DNA of 64,000 nucleotides from Erythrophleum ivorense (Eukaryota; Streptophyta; Magnoliopsida; Fabales; Fabaceae). The position numbers and the translations under genes are program-made. This document shows positions 1-10,614 of the stretch, one piece after another. How positions within the stretch are numbered: the stretch's first letter is position 1; each line of letters starts with the position of its first letter. The notes below the pieces were generated by a model. That model had not been told where the DNA came from and ran no database searches. It worked only from the letters and a program-made list of their open reading frames with translations. The stretch covers positions 434,001 to 498,000 of the forward strand of contig JAIUCV010000277.1 of the NCBI GenBank assembly GCA_026724425.1, written 5' to 3'.

Positions 1-367
1 AAAAAAAAGAAACAAGAAAAAAATAAATGCTACACTCTAGCTTTTGCCCATAGTTAGGCATCGATTTTTTCAAAAGCAGATACCTCAAAGTTCAAAATGG
101 AGCGGATCTGAGACTTGGCGCTTGCAATATCCAAAATTACCCCCACCCACGACTGAGATCTTCAGATGTCATATTTCTCTCACTATTTTGGTTGAGTTAT
201 TCAATTCAACTAACATTTGTACGTGTACTTCAGTCATAAATAACAAATGCTACAAACTACAATTTTGAGTCAACTTGACTACGCCATACAGAAATTAATT
301 TCCACTCACAGAAAGGGAATCACATCATCATAATTAATAAGCAGCAACTTACTAGTGCCTTATCTTG
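1..367. other. Downstream (3') flank of FTSH4-like copy A
   Basis: Non-coding. The last ~40 bases before the stop codon (about 330-367) are shared with copy B (10575-10614) and so belong to the duplicated block. Sequence further left is unique to this copy, which puts the left edge of the duplication near 330. Positions 52-215 resemble a segment in the intron of the carrier gene at 59.3 kb. No coding region of note. Confidence 0.6.
52..215 (+). repeat. Dispersed repeat, copy 1
   Basis: This stretch aligns in the same orientation with about 59281-59445. Shared landmarks in order are TAGTTAGGCAT/TAGTTAAGCAT, ATGGAGCGGATCTGAG (identical), CCAAAATTACC/CCAAAATAACC and GATGTCATATTTCTCTC (identical). 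Similarity stops at both ends. No coding content or terminal repeats are evident, so the class (SINE, LTR fragment, other) is not decided. Confidence 0.6.
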
Positions 368-3300
368 CTAAGGTCCCACCGAAGCAACACCTTGAGCCTT
401 GGCTGCTGCAGTAGCCGCAGCAGCTGCCGCTGCGGCAGCAGCAGATGCTGCAGGATTCGGTGATGGTGGTACCGGGTTGGATTGTGAACTATTCTGTGCT
501 TCAATTATATGCGGCTGCGGTTGTTGCCGCTGCTCGGACTTCACTTTTGCAAGCACAGCCTTTATTTGACTGCCGGTGAGTGTCTCATGTTCCAGTAGAG
601 CATTTGCAAGGGCATGAAGCTCCTTATTGTGAGTGGTTAGGATAGTTTTTGCATTGTTGTAAGCCCTCTCCAGCAAGAGCTTGACCTCTTTCTCAATAAG
701 AAGCCTAGTTTCTGAGCTCATGCTTCTCCCATCGTCATTATAATTGTGAGTGACAAGTCCCACTTCATTGCTCATACCGTATTTAGTAACCATTGCTCTC
801 GCCAGATGAGTTGCTGACATAAGATCACTTGATGCACCAGAAGTAACTTCATTCTCTCCAAAAATTAGCTCTTCAGCAACCCGACCACCCATGTAAACAT
901 CAAGGCTGGCAAGCATCTGTTTCCGGGACAAACTGGTCTGATCCTTGTCAGGCAATTGAGTAACCATGCCAAGAGCCGTTCCTCTTGGGACTACTGTTGC
1001 CTTGTGAACTGGAAGTGCCCCATCAGTATGAATAGCCACAAGAGCATGACCACCCTCGTGGAAAGCAGTCATTTTTCTTGACTCCTCAGTTATGACAGCT
1101 GACTTACGCTCACTTCCCATCAAAATTTTGTCCTTTGCATACTCTAGATCATTCATGCTCACAGCTTTAGCACCATCCATCGCAGCCTTAAGAGCAGCAA
1201 CGTTGACCAAGTTTGCAAGGTCAGCACCAGAAAACCCAGGTGTTCCTCGAGCAATGATCATTAAATCTACGTCATCAGCCTTCAGAACCTGTTAAAAGGC
1301 ATTTTGATTGTAAATAAAAAATCAGCAGGAGTAATTGTATATTAAAACATGTCAGCTGACACATTGATTACAAAAGTGAAGCAAATAAGAGGAGACATCT
1401 ATACTGACAAGTCTGGCTATGACAAAGCCCAGGATATATCCATTCGTAGCCCAACAAACTTTTCGATCAAGTGAGATAATAATTTATACAAGTAATGAAA
1501 ATCACACCAATTAATGTAATAATAAAAAAGGCATTCAAGAGGTCTTGCATTGCTATAATTTGAGCACTGACGATGCACCTCTCAATAACATAAATCACAA
1601 GCCATCCAACCCAAGTGATAAAGCAAGATACTTCACAAAAGAAAAAGCATACCTTGGACATGTGGGATTCCAGAATCTGTCGCCTTCCTTCTACATCTGG
1701 ATTGGGAACAACAACACGGAGGTCAAACCTCCCAGGTCTCACCAAAGCCTTATCCAATAACTCAGGAAAATTAGTAGCTGCAACCACGATGATGCCTTCG
1801 TTTTGCTTGAATCCATCTAGTTCAACAAGCAACTGATTTAATGTCATCTTCATGTACCTCTGGTCCATTGGGTTTCGCTTTCCTCCAACAGCATCTATTT
1901 CATCAATAAAGATTATACACGGTGATCGCTTCTTTGCAGCAGAGAAAAGGTCCCTAACCCTTCGTGCTCCAACACCAACAAACATCTCTTCAAATTCGCT
2001 TCCACTGCATGAGAAGAAAGGAACCCCAGCCTCTCCAGCTATAGCTCTTGCCAACATTGTTTTTCCAGTCCCAGGTGGGCCAACAAGCAAAACACCTTTT
2101 GGCAGCTTACCTCCAAGACGTGTAAAGCGCTGTCACAATGAAATTGAGTCATCCAAATATAGTAATGAAATATATGGGCATGTACACGTGATCAAGGAAA
2201 CCGTGTATAAAATACAACTATAAAAATTTAAATGCATGAAAAAGGATGTGAACCAACAGAAGTCAGACAGAAACATAGTTTAAAAGACCAGACCAAATCA
2301 GCCAGTTGGACTGATGTACCAATAATGAATTGGCTGTGATTCTAGTTTGGTTGACCCTTGAGAACCAGCTGAACAAAAAATCGACCAAACCGGTCAAAAA
2401 CCATAAAAAACAATCAGTTTGGCACTGAATCAATCAAAATCAAAATTTGATTTTTGATTTTTCTATCTAAATTAAAGTTATTCTGCAATAGAGATTTATG
2501 ATATTTATTAGACTCTACCCAGCTCAGTTCATACAGATTTGTTATCATATGTAAAATACTTCAATTAATTTTTGTATTTTTAATTATTTATATTATTTTA
2601 AATATGTATTAATTTAATTATAAAATATTTTATATATCTATACTTAAAAAACGGTGTTTAATTATGATTACTATTGATCCGTGAACAACTTTTTATCCTA
2701 ATTCAATGATCAATTCGGTTTTTAAAACATAAGACAGAATTTACATTCTAAACAGCTTGCAATCAGCTAATTGACCGTGTCATCCAAAGCTCTTATCAGA
2801 TTATCAAAAGAATTCATCTACAAGAATTGAAGTAGTAATCAGTAAGCTGATGTGAAACAAATTTTATAAGATATTATCAGGAACTTAAAACCAAAACCAT
2901 TTTCTCACTTTGCTCCCGCACAAACTGTGCCCTTTACAAAACCAACCAAAAAAGTGCAGTCAGCAGGTATTTCACAAACTTGGGTTGGAACATTGAGAGC
3001 TAAGAAATCAAGGAATCTAATGAATAAGGATGCAGAAGCATCTTTTTTTTTTTGTGGGGAGGGGGGAGGGATTAGGCTAAAAATGTTCACTAAAGCCATA
3101 GCATAAATCTTTAAAAGAACAGAAACTGGTCACACTGTATAAAAAATACTTCCAAAGTCACAGATCCAATTAACATTTTTCAACTATTTTCTGCTTGGGT
3201 GAACAGCACATTTCTGTCTCAGCACAACATCACTTATCAGTGACATTTTAAGAATAATTAATTTTTCACAGCCAGTATCTGGATCCTCATGTCCAGTAGG

Positions 3301-6300
3301 TTGAATGTAAGTTAACCAACACAATCCCGATAGATTAGAACATGTGACAATGAATACATGTAAAATTTTTCAGTCAAAGAAGTATCCTATATCTAGATAT
3401 ACAATTGTGAATGCTTAAGCTTGAGTGCAAGGAATTTATTAGAGAGAAAGGACTTATACCAGAGTTGTCTACCTTAGGATCTCGGAGGTAGTGAACAATT
3501 TCCTCTAGATCTGCTTTCGCTTCATCAATACCTTTTACATCATTAAATTTTGTACTTAAATACATGCTAGGTTGCACTTCTTCATTCATACCAAGTCCTG
3601 AGAAAATGGGAGAGCAAGCCAAAGAACAAAGTTTTCATCAAATTCAGATTCCATACAGAATGAACCTCAGAATCTCAAAAAGTTACCAAGACAAGGTATT
3701 ACCTTTACTAATTTCCTTATCTTCAACAAGTGCTCCTACACCACAAATCACGAGAAAGACCATAGCAATGGACCTAAATGTACGCCACAGCTGCTCTTTT
3801 AAATTCCCACCTTCTGCAGTCACCATATGGATTGGAGCACTTGCAGTTCCAAGAATTCCTTCTTTTGTAGGCTTTCCTACATTTTTTAAAGTAGCAAGGC
3901 CACCGATACTATCTTCCTCTCTCACTGAAGTAGAAATACCTGCAAATTCATATGCATGTGGCTATAACTTCTAGTTTGCAAATTGTCCTAAAGATATAGG
4001 ATTCCAAATAGTTATTAAAATAAGACGAGATATAACATTCTTTACACAAGTATGTAATTGAAATGTCAAATTTAAAGTTTGCAAACTCCAAAACAGCTGA
4101 AGATAAGGGCTTAGTTGAGTCCAGTTGCAGTCTTCCATCATTCTATTAAATTGTTTAAGCCATGCACTTTCAGGAAATCATAGTTGTCCAAGCACCACAT
4201 ACAAAAGTAAAAAAGAGGCACAATAATCTTGGTGCAGCCTTATGGCAGTACAACAAATAGAAGTGCGTTTCTAGGTACTTTATCTCATTTAACAGCGGAT
4301 AACATGATTTGAACTTCATATAACCCAAAAATATTATTGATGATCAGGGCTACTGGACAAATGGGTCATAGCACAAAGCAAATGTGATATTACTCTCTAG
4401 ACAAGACTTCATCATAAAACACTGGTTTGATAGAAATAACATTATACATAGAAAACATTAGCCACTTAGTTTTATTATTTCAACAATATAATGATGCATG
4501 CTAATTCCACTCACAATTTATAAGGAAGTATGTAAACCCAAAAAAGAAAAAAAAATAATACAATAAAAAAATCTCCAACATTAAATCATAACTCTCATCC
4601 CCGTAAGAAGCCATTTGGTACACAGTTATCTCTCATTCCTTGGTATTATGAAATAGCAAGGTATTTAAAATTCAATTGTTTGGTACGACAATTAAAAGTT
4701 GTCATAGAAAGGATAAAACTAGTATTTTATAAATGTTAACAAAGCTAAAAGTGCAAGATGTGAGATCCCCATGTTTATAGCTGGTATAGGATACCACCCA
4801 AAATGATGATGTTCTATGCCTCTTGATATCTTGGATGACAAGAGGCATCTTGAAAACCATACCACTTGGATGCCGCCTGACATCCAAGGTATCATATCCA
4901 AGAGCACAATGTACCAAAAACCTCCCAAGTTTCTCTACTAAATGCAAATAAATTCATGTCATAGGACTTTTTCCTTTTCATACAACCAAGAAAAAGTACT
5001 CCCTTCCTACTTGAAATTCCAACACATTGAATGCACATGACTGAATTTTGAATTATAAGGCTTGGTTTAGCAGAAGCAGGCAATTTGACCATGCTCAAGA
5101 ATGACACAAGCAAAAGAACCATATCTTTGATTACTAGCTGAAGAAAAGCCATTTTCCTTGAGCAAGGTTAACAGGTCTGTCACCCAATATTGACACAAAA
5201 TATAAGTCAAGAAGAGCAATCATAAGAATATGCAGATAAAGTCACAACAACAAAAGTGGTTCTGGCCAAAAAGCCACCTCTCCGCAATGTCTTCAGTAAT
5301 TCACTTTCATCCAGCCGATCAACTTTCACTAATGCTTTAATGTATTCAGAAAGTGCTGAACGATTGGTATGCAGAGATGGCTGACTTTCAAACAGTCTAA
5401 TCACAGCTTCTGGGTCATTTCGATGGTAAAGTTCTTTAAGATGAGCAACATCACTGGCTTCATCTGCATCGCGTACTCGGCGAGCTAGATTGCCAACATA
5501 GCTGGATTGGAATCTCTCCTGAGTGCACAAAAGCCTATTCCCTACAGAAATTAGAAAGCTAGTGAAACAAAATAAAACTAAACGCAGAAAGTAACATATT
5601 TCCAGGTATTTAGAACTTAAAATATACAATATTAATTTTATATCTTAAAACAAACTGCAAAATATTTCTACATCAAAAAGATCCTTCAAACGATAATCTC
5701 CAAAGCAACATAATTTGGAAAAAACAAAGCTACATTATAATCAAGTATCAATACGTATGATGGCAAATAGCATTGACTACTTGTAAATGCCATGGGAACA
5801 GAGTATATACATACCTGCAAGGCCTTCAAACTTACGAGCAGAGAAATAGGTTCTAACAAACGAACTTTTAATCAGTCGAAATTCTGATTGATGCCACGAA
5901 ACCTGTAAAGATAAATTATAAAGTCAACTAGCAAAAAAATGCATACAAGATACAAATCATATATGGCAATTAGTTTGATAAAAATATAAATCATATATCT
6001 CACACGAGTACTAACTACTAAGAGTTGCATAATCCTCTCTTATATTCAAATAGACTCAACTTCTCATAAACTTATAAATGTATTTGTTTACTTGACAGCT
6101 GACATCCAGTCTCAGAGACACACAGCGAAAATACCTCTGCAAATGCTCTCCATTTTTAATACAAGACCCTCAGGCGTTTTGGTATTGTTGGTGTCTCACT
6201 TCAAAGATAATACTTCCTAACTCCACACATCGTATTTCAATTTACGTCCATCAATTCCAGACTGGTCCTTCCTTAATAACTATCTTACACGCTGCCCCCA

Positions 6301-6802
6301 TACAGCAAAACAAGGGGGAAAAAGGCTAACAGGTAAATAACTAGCAGTCAAATACTTTTAGCCTCCAAAGAAACTCCGTTTCTAAGTCAAATAAATCAGA
6401 TCGGGTGATCTTACAAATTGTCATTTATCGATGCGCTAATCTCTTTGTTTCATCGCTCTGCGGACTAAACGAGAGAGAATGAAGCCAGACATCCAAAGAT
6501 TGCTTCTTCTTAATGTATCTACTATTCTTTTCTTTTCTTTCCTATTCTTTTTTCTTTTGCCGTTTTCCTCCTCCGGTACCGAATTCGGATTTCACCCATT
6601 ATCCATTCAAGTACCAAATAAATATCGATAAAAGGACAAATAAGAAATACACAAATACCATCCTGAAAATATCAAAACTAGGGTTTTCCAGTAATACGGG
6701 AAACTCCAAAGCAACGTGAAACATAGGGTGGTATCAAGATTTATGGGGTACAAATATTATGAGGAATATACTGACCTGCGAAATCAAATGCCTCCAAGCC
6801 AT
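368..6802 (-). CDS. FTSH4-like: FTSH4-like mitochondrial i-AAA zinc metalloprotease, copy A
   Basis: Seven exons on the minus strand, all with GT-AG junctions and consistent phase: 6802-6776, 5902-5815, 5541-5278, 3939-3703, 3597-3473, 2129-1653, 1288-368 (stop TAG). The sum is 2139 nt, 712 residues, close to the ~717 of Arabidopsis FTSH4. The start is the 27-nt exon coding MAWRHLISQ. The N-terminus is basic and presequence-like. One membrane segment lies near residues 181-199. Walker A GPPGTGKT is at 264-271, Walker B IIFIDEID near 319-326, and zinc site HEGGH at 483-487, with a later GASSDL supplying the third ligand. An Ala-rich tail precedes the C-terminus. By family knowledge it is an ATP-driven quality-control protease of the mitochondrial inner membrane with its catalytic domain in the intermembrane space. 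Oddities: the SRH motif reads RPGRFDLR instead of RPGRFDRH (Leu384 for the second arginine finger), and [11 protein letters not shown] replaces the usual [11 protein letters not shown]. The reading frame is intact; catalytic competence is doubtful. Confidence 0.88.
2278..2728. repeat. MITE-like element in intron 5 of copy A
   Basis: About 451 bp inside the intron between exons 5 and 6. The ends form imperfect terminal inverted repeats: it starts GTTTAAAAGACC and ends GGTTTTTAAAAC. The interior is AT-rich and non-coding. The same element sits at the matching place in copy B (12525-12977), so it predates the gene duplication. Confidence 0.5.
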
Positions 6803-7009
6803 ATCTTACCGAGACACCAGAAGAGGTTGATTTCAAGAAATTACTTAGGTTTCTCCCCAAACCCCCTGTATGGGTTGACTATCTATCACAGGTCGTACGA
6901 AAAAGAAGAGAGGAATGAGCTCAGGAAAATGAAGTATCTGGATTTCGAAATTGGAACGACGTCATTAGCCCGAACGTTTCTGGTCTCCCCTCCTAGGTAG
7001 GGGTGAAGG
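6803..7009 (-). promoter_or_regulatory. 5' UTR/promoter-proximal region of copy A
   Basis: Upstream of the ATG at 6802 and conserved with copy B (22264-22400 and 22690-22740). A palindromic GACGTC, a bZIP-type core, lies at 6958-6963, about 156 bases upstream of the start codon. The same motif occurs in copy B at 22713-22718. No TATA box or transcription start could be fixed by eye. Confidence 0.4.
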
Positions 7010-7303
7010 GATTCTAATGGATCGGAGGGAGGTGAAGAAGTTTTAATGATATACTATTATTTAGTTTAAAAAGAAGGAAGAAGAAAAATAAAAATAAATA
7101 AATAATTATATTTTTATAATATTAAAATTAATTTTTTTTAGTTTTAAGATATTTTTTTAAAAAAATTATTTTTTATTTAAAAAATAATTTTTTAAGAAAC
7201 TAATCTTTATTTTTTAAGGGGATGGAAGATTTTTTAATTTTTTCATATGAAACAAAAGAGATTTTTTTCTTTCTCTTAAAACTCTTTAACCAAACGTTAC
7301 TTT
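7010..7303. repeat. AT-rich MITE-like insertion upstream of copy A only
   Basis: At the matching place copy B runs directly from CTCCCCTC into the region before GGGTTCATTGC. Here about 290 bp of AT-rich DNA intervene. The right end, read in reverse, begins AACGTTTGGTTAAAGAGTTTTAAG. A weaker match, GGTGAAGAAGTTTTAA, lies near the left end, so it looks like a degenerate terminal inverted repeat element. Boundaries are approximate. Confidence 0.4.
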
Positions 7304-9824
7304 AGGGTTTATTCGTTTCATATCGCTTTGATGTCCTGAAATGTCCTATTTGTCCCTCGCGTATGTGGATTTCATATTTTGTGTCCCGTTGATATTCTTT
7401 TATTTGGTAAAAATATCTTTTTCATACTTAAGTTTGAGGTCAATTTTAATTTTATTTTACATATTTTTTTGTTAATTTTATTTTGCATTCTTATAAGCAT
7501 TTGTAATATCTTTTTAATTACTAGCAACATCTATATTGTTAGCAAAATTAATTGACCCATTCAATATGTGACTATTAAAGGATGCAAATATAAATATTAT
7601 AATGTCAATTTAGATATGTTGCCAAATATTTTGCTCAGCAACCCTTCGAAAGAAAGAGAAATGTTACATTTAGAATATATAGAATGATATCATTTTAGGT
7701 TTTTACGTAAAATATTAACATTGGCATTATCCAGTAGTCATATGTTGGATAGCTTAATTAATTTTATTAACAATTTAAATGCTATTAGCAGTTATAAAAA
7801 CATTGAAATTTTTTAAAACTAATCACAAATTTTAAAAGATGAAAATAATATTTTTGTCTTTCTATTTTAATTTGGGGACAAGACAATATTTCACTTTGTT
7901 ATTTCTCTAATTAATTTAAAATAAATTTATTTTTCTTGATAGAAAAAATTGTAATATAAATAACTATATATATACATATATAAATTAAAGAGACTAGTAC
8001 CAAATTGTTGGCTGGCATCTCACTATAAAAGAAAATTGTTCCCAAAACAAAAACTTGCCTCACATTCTTATGTTCTTTTACCTGTCATTTTTTTTTTTTT
8101 TGGTTAACCTACGTAATTATGTAACTTACACCTGTTTTCCATTAATTCATACCCCACGTATTTATGGTGAATTCTTTCTAAGCTTCTTTTTCTTTTCTAA
8201 GAATCTAAATCTCTTAGCTTTGAGTCATAATTATTTTACAGAGGTTTAATATATGCTCTGCGCTTAGGAACCTATGCATAAGAAAAATTAGTTTACACAA
8301 TCTATTTCAATGGTTCTTTATGTCATGATTTATGTATGAGTTGTTGGATTCAGAATACCATTTGATTGTTTTGGCTAAAGAAATACCTTAGACATATTCA
8401 TGGCATCAAATGATTTAGTTCAATCGTTTCATTTCAATTTTATGTAGATTAGATAATAAAAAAATGTGAATTTTTTTACTCATAATATTGCGAATCTCAC
8501 TTTTTTTCCCCTAATGTGAAGTTGCATATTCCAAATATACGTCGGGTTGTTTAGTAAGTGAAGGTGAAGAGTGTAATGATTCCAAGTTTTGTTTATTTAT
8601 GTGATTGTTTTCTTCTCAAGATTTTGTGTTAATTTAAGTTATATTAAAATACTCTCTTGTGACTGGTCTTTTAATTCATTATCAACCCGTTATTAGTAGA
8701 TTTAAAAAAATATATCAACCCATTATTAGTAAATTGAAAAAAAAAGGTTGCCAGCACATTAAAAATAAATTACTAGCACATTAATTTTAAAAATAAAGAT
8801 TATTAACTAGTGAAGAGAATTACTAGGACAGAGTAGCCCGTTAATAACACACTTGGAATCAATTACCTGTAACATATTAAGAACAGGTTCCCAGTACATA
8901 TCTAAAGACTAATAATTAGTGTAGAATTAAAATAGCGACAAGATGTTCATGATTAATTAAGAGCCTGAAATTAATTTATGAGCCATAGAAACTACAATCT
9001 TTTCTTCAAATGATAAATGCTAAAAAATGAATCTTTTTTTTTAATTGTTAAGTTAAAAATTATTTTATCATATGGTATCTTTCGTAAGTTTCCATAGAAA
9101 TATATACATATTATTTAAAAAGTCATATTTCATGAAATTTATTTATGGGAGAAAGTTATGTTTTGATGATAGAAATAATGTCTTATCATATTATTCTTAC
9201 AATTATAAATTTTTGGTGTGGGGAAAATTCAAGTAAAGAAAATATAATTTGTATAAAATCAGTGGTAATTTTGTAATATTGCAAAAACTATTCCTTATTT
9301 TAGATTTCCCCTCTTTTATCCCCAAATACCCACAAAAATGTATCCCATCTCTCTAGAATTTGGAAGTGCACCTCCTCCCCTTATCTTCTCTCAATTCTAC
9401 ACATTTTTTTTACTAATTTCACTCCAAATTAGTTACCTATACTGAAAAGTTGGCTAACAGATCTTCTCCAATTCATGAAAATCTCCTCATGAATTGGAGA
9501 AGATCTATTAAAAAGAGGGGAAAAAATTATAAAAAGGCAGGGCTCACATAGGTGAGTCCTATTAAATCTCACTTATGTCTGTTTCTCTTTCTTGTATGAT
9601 TTTTCTTTTGAATTAGAAATATATATGTATATATATATACACACTTGCAAATTTGAAGTTTCCCTTGTCTTGAAGTTGACATCTTTTATGTGTTTGCTTT
9701 GTTGAAGAAATATAACCTTTTACTTTTTAGAAACTAAAGCCTCTTGTGCAGAAAAAGTTAAAAGAGTATAGTTGTTTGGTACATAGAATAAAAAGAAAAA
9801 AAATGATTTTATATATAGACTACA
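7304..9824. other. Upstream duplicated non-coding DNA, with a copy-A-only segment
   Basis: About 7304-8240 aligns with 22785-23725, and 9720-9824 aligns with 23725-23822. The stretch between, about 8240-9720 (1.48 kb), is missing from copy B. It holds no coding region I can support. It includes AT-repeat tracts near 9620 and a perfect hairpin at 9459-9506. Confidence 0.6.
9459..9506. repeat. Perfect 20-bp inverted repeat (hairpin)
   Basis: Left arm AGATCTTCTCCAATTCATGA (9459-9478), 8-nt loop AAATCTCC, right arm its exact reverse complement (9487-9506). It lies within the segment present beside copy A and absent beside copy B. It is shorter than a typical plant miRNA precursor, and no coding or terminator role is evident. 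Confidence 0.85.
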
Positions 9825-10574
9825 ATTATCAAATAGATATAAAAAAGAAAAGAGATAAAGTTGATATCAAGAGAAGAAGTAAATTTTTATTATATTCTTA
9901 TTTATTTGTATTATCTTCTTTCCATCTATATATTATATAATCATTTATTAGTTATAAAAGATACAATTTGATCGAGTTCAATTACGATCTTTTGTAGTAA
10001 AAAAATTGATTACATAACATATAATTTGAAGAGAGATTAAAAAAAATGGAGTAAATGCCCTAAGATGATCTCTTTTGTCCTCTCACTCACTATTTGATAT
10101 AAAAACTTCTATACATAATAACAACTTTACAACTTAACCTTATATAATTAAATATATAAAAAAAGGAAAAAAATTCGACCATAACAAAATATACTTGAGA
10201 ATATATTCCAATGGTTTTATTTGGTTTGATATGAGTTTCTTTTCCTTTTTTTGTTTTTTGGGGTAGGCTTGAGTTAATGATGCAAGAGATATAATGGCTT
10301 TACACAAGCTTGTGTTGGATGGAAACAAAAGAAAGGGAGAAGATAACAGTTAATTAATAAATTAGTGAAGGAATTTAGTTGAAATCATTGCCCTAAACAT
10401 TAAAGTGATCCCAAAGTCACATATACTGTCTCTGTTGAGAGAACAATGACAATTGAAAAGAATTAACGAATTTCTTTTGTGGGCAGTTAAAGAGAGTCAT
10501 ATCTCTAGTCTTTGTATCAAAAGGTCATATTCTGCCCTTTTGACTCCTCCACTTCTATACAGCAAAAAAACCCA
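9825..10574. other. Spacer between the two FTSH4-like duplicons
   Basis: AT-rich single-copy DNA between the end of the copy-A block and the start of the copy-B block (similarity resumes near 10575 at ATTATAATTAATAAGCAG). No gene, repeat structure or regulatory site that I can support. Confidence 0.55.
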
Positions 10575-10614
10575 TTATAATTAATAAGCAGCAACTTACT
10601 AGTGCCTTATCTTG

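Noticed and set aside
1092..2223. Plus-strand open frames within the FTSH4-like exons (also 11339-12470)
   Set aside because: Antisense shadows of well-supported exons 6 and 7.
6513..7000. Plus-strand open frames beside the FTSH4-like start codons (also at 21974-22425)
   Set aside because: Antisense to the 5' exon and promoter of the FTSH4-like genes. Conservation between copies is explained by the duplication.
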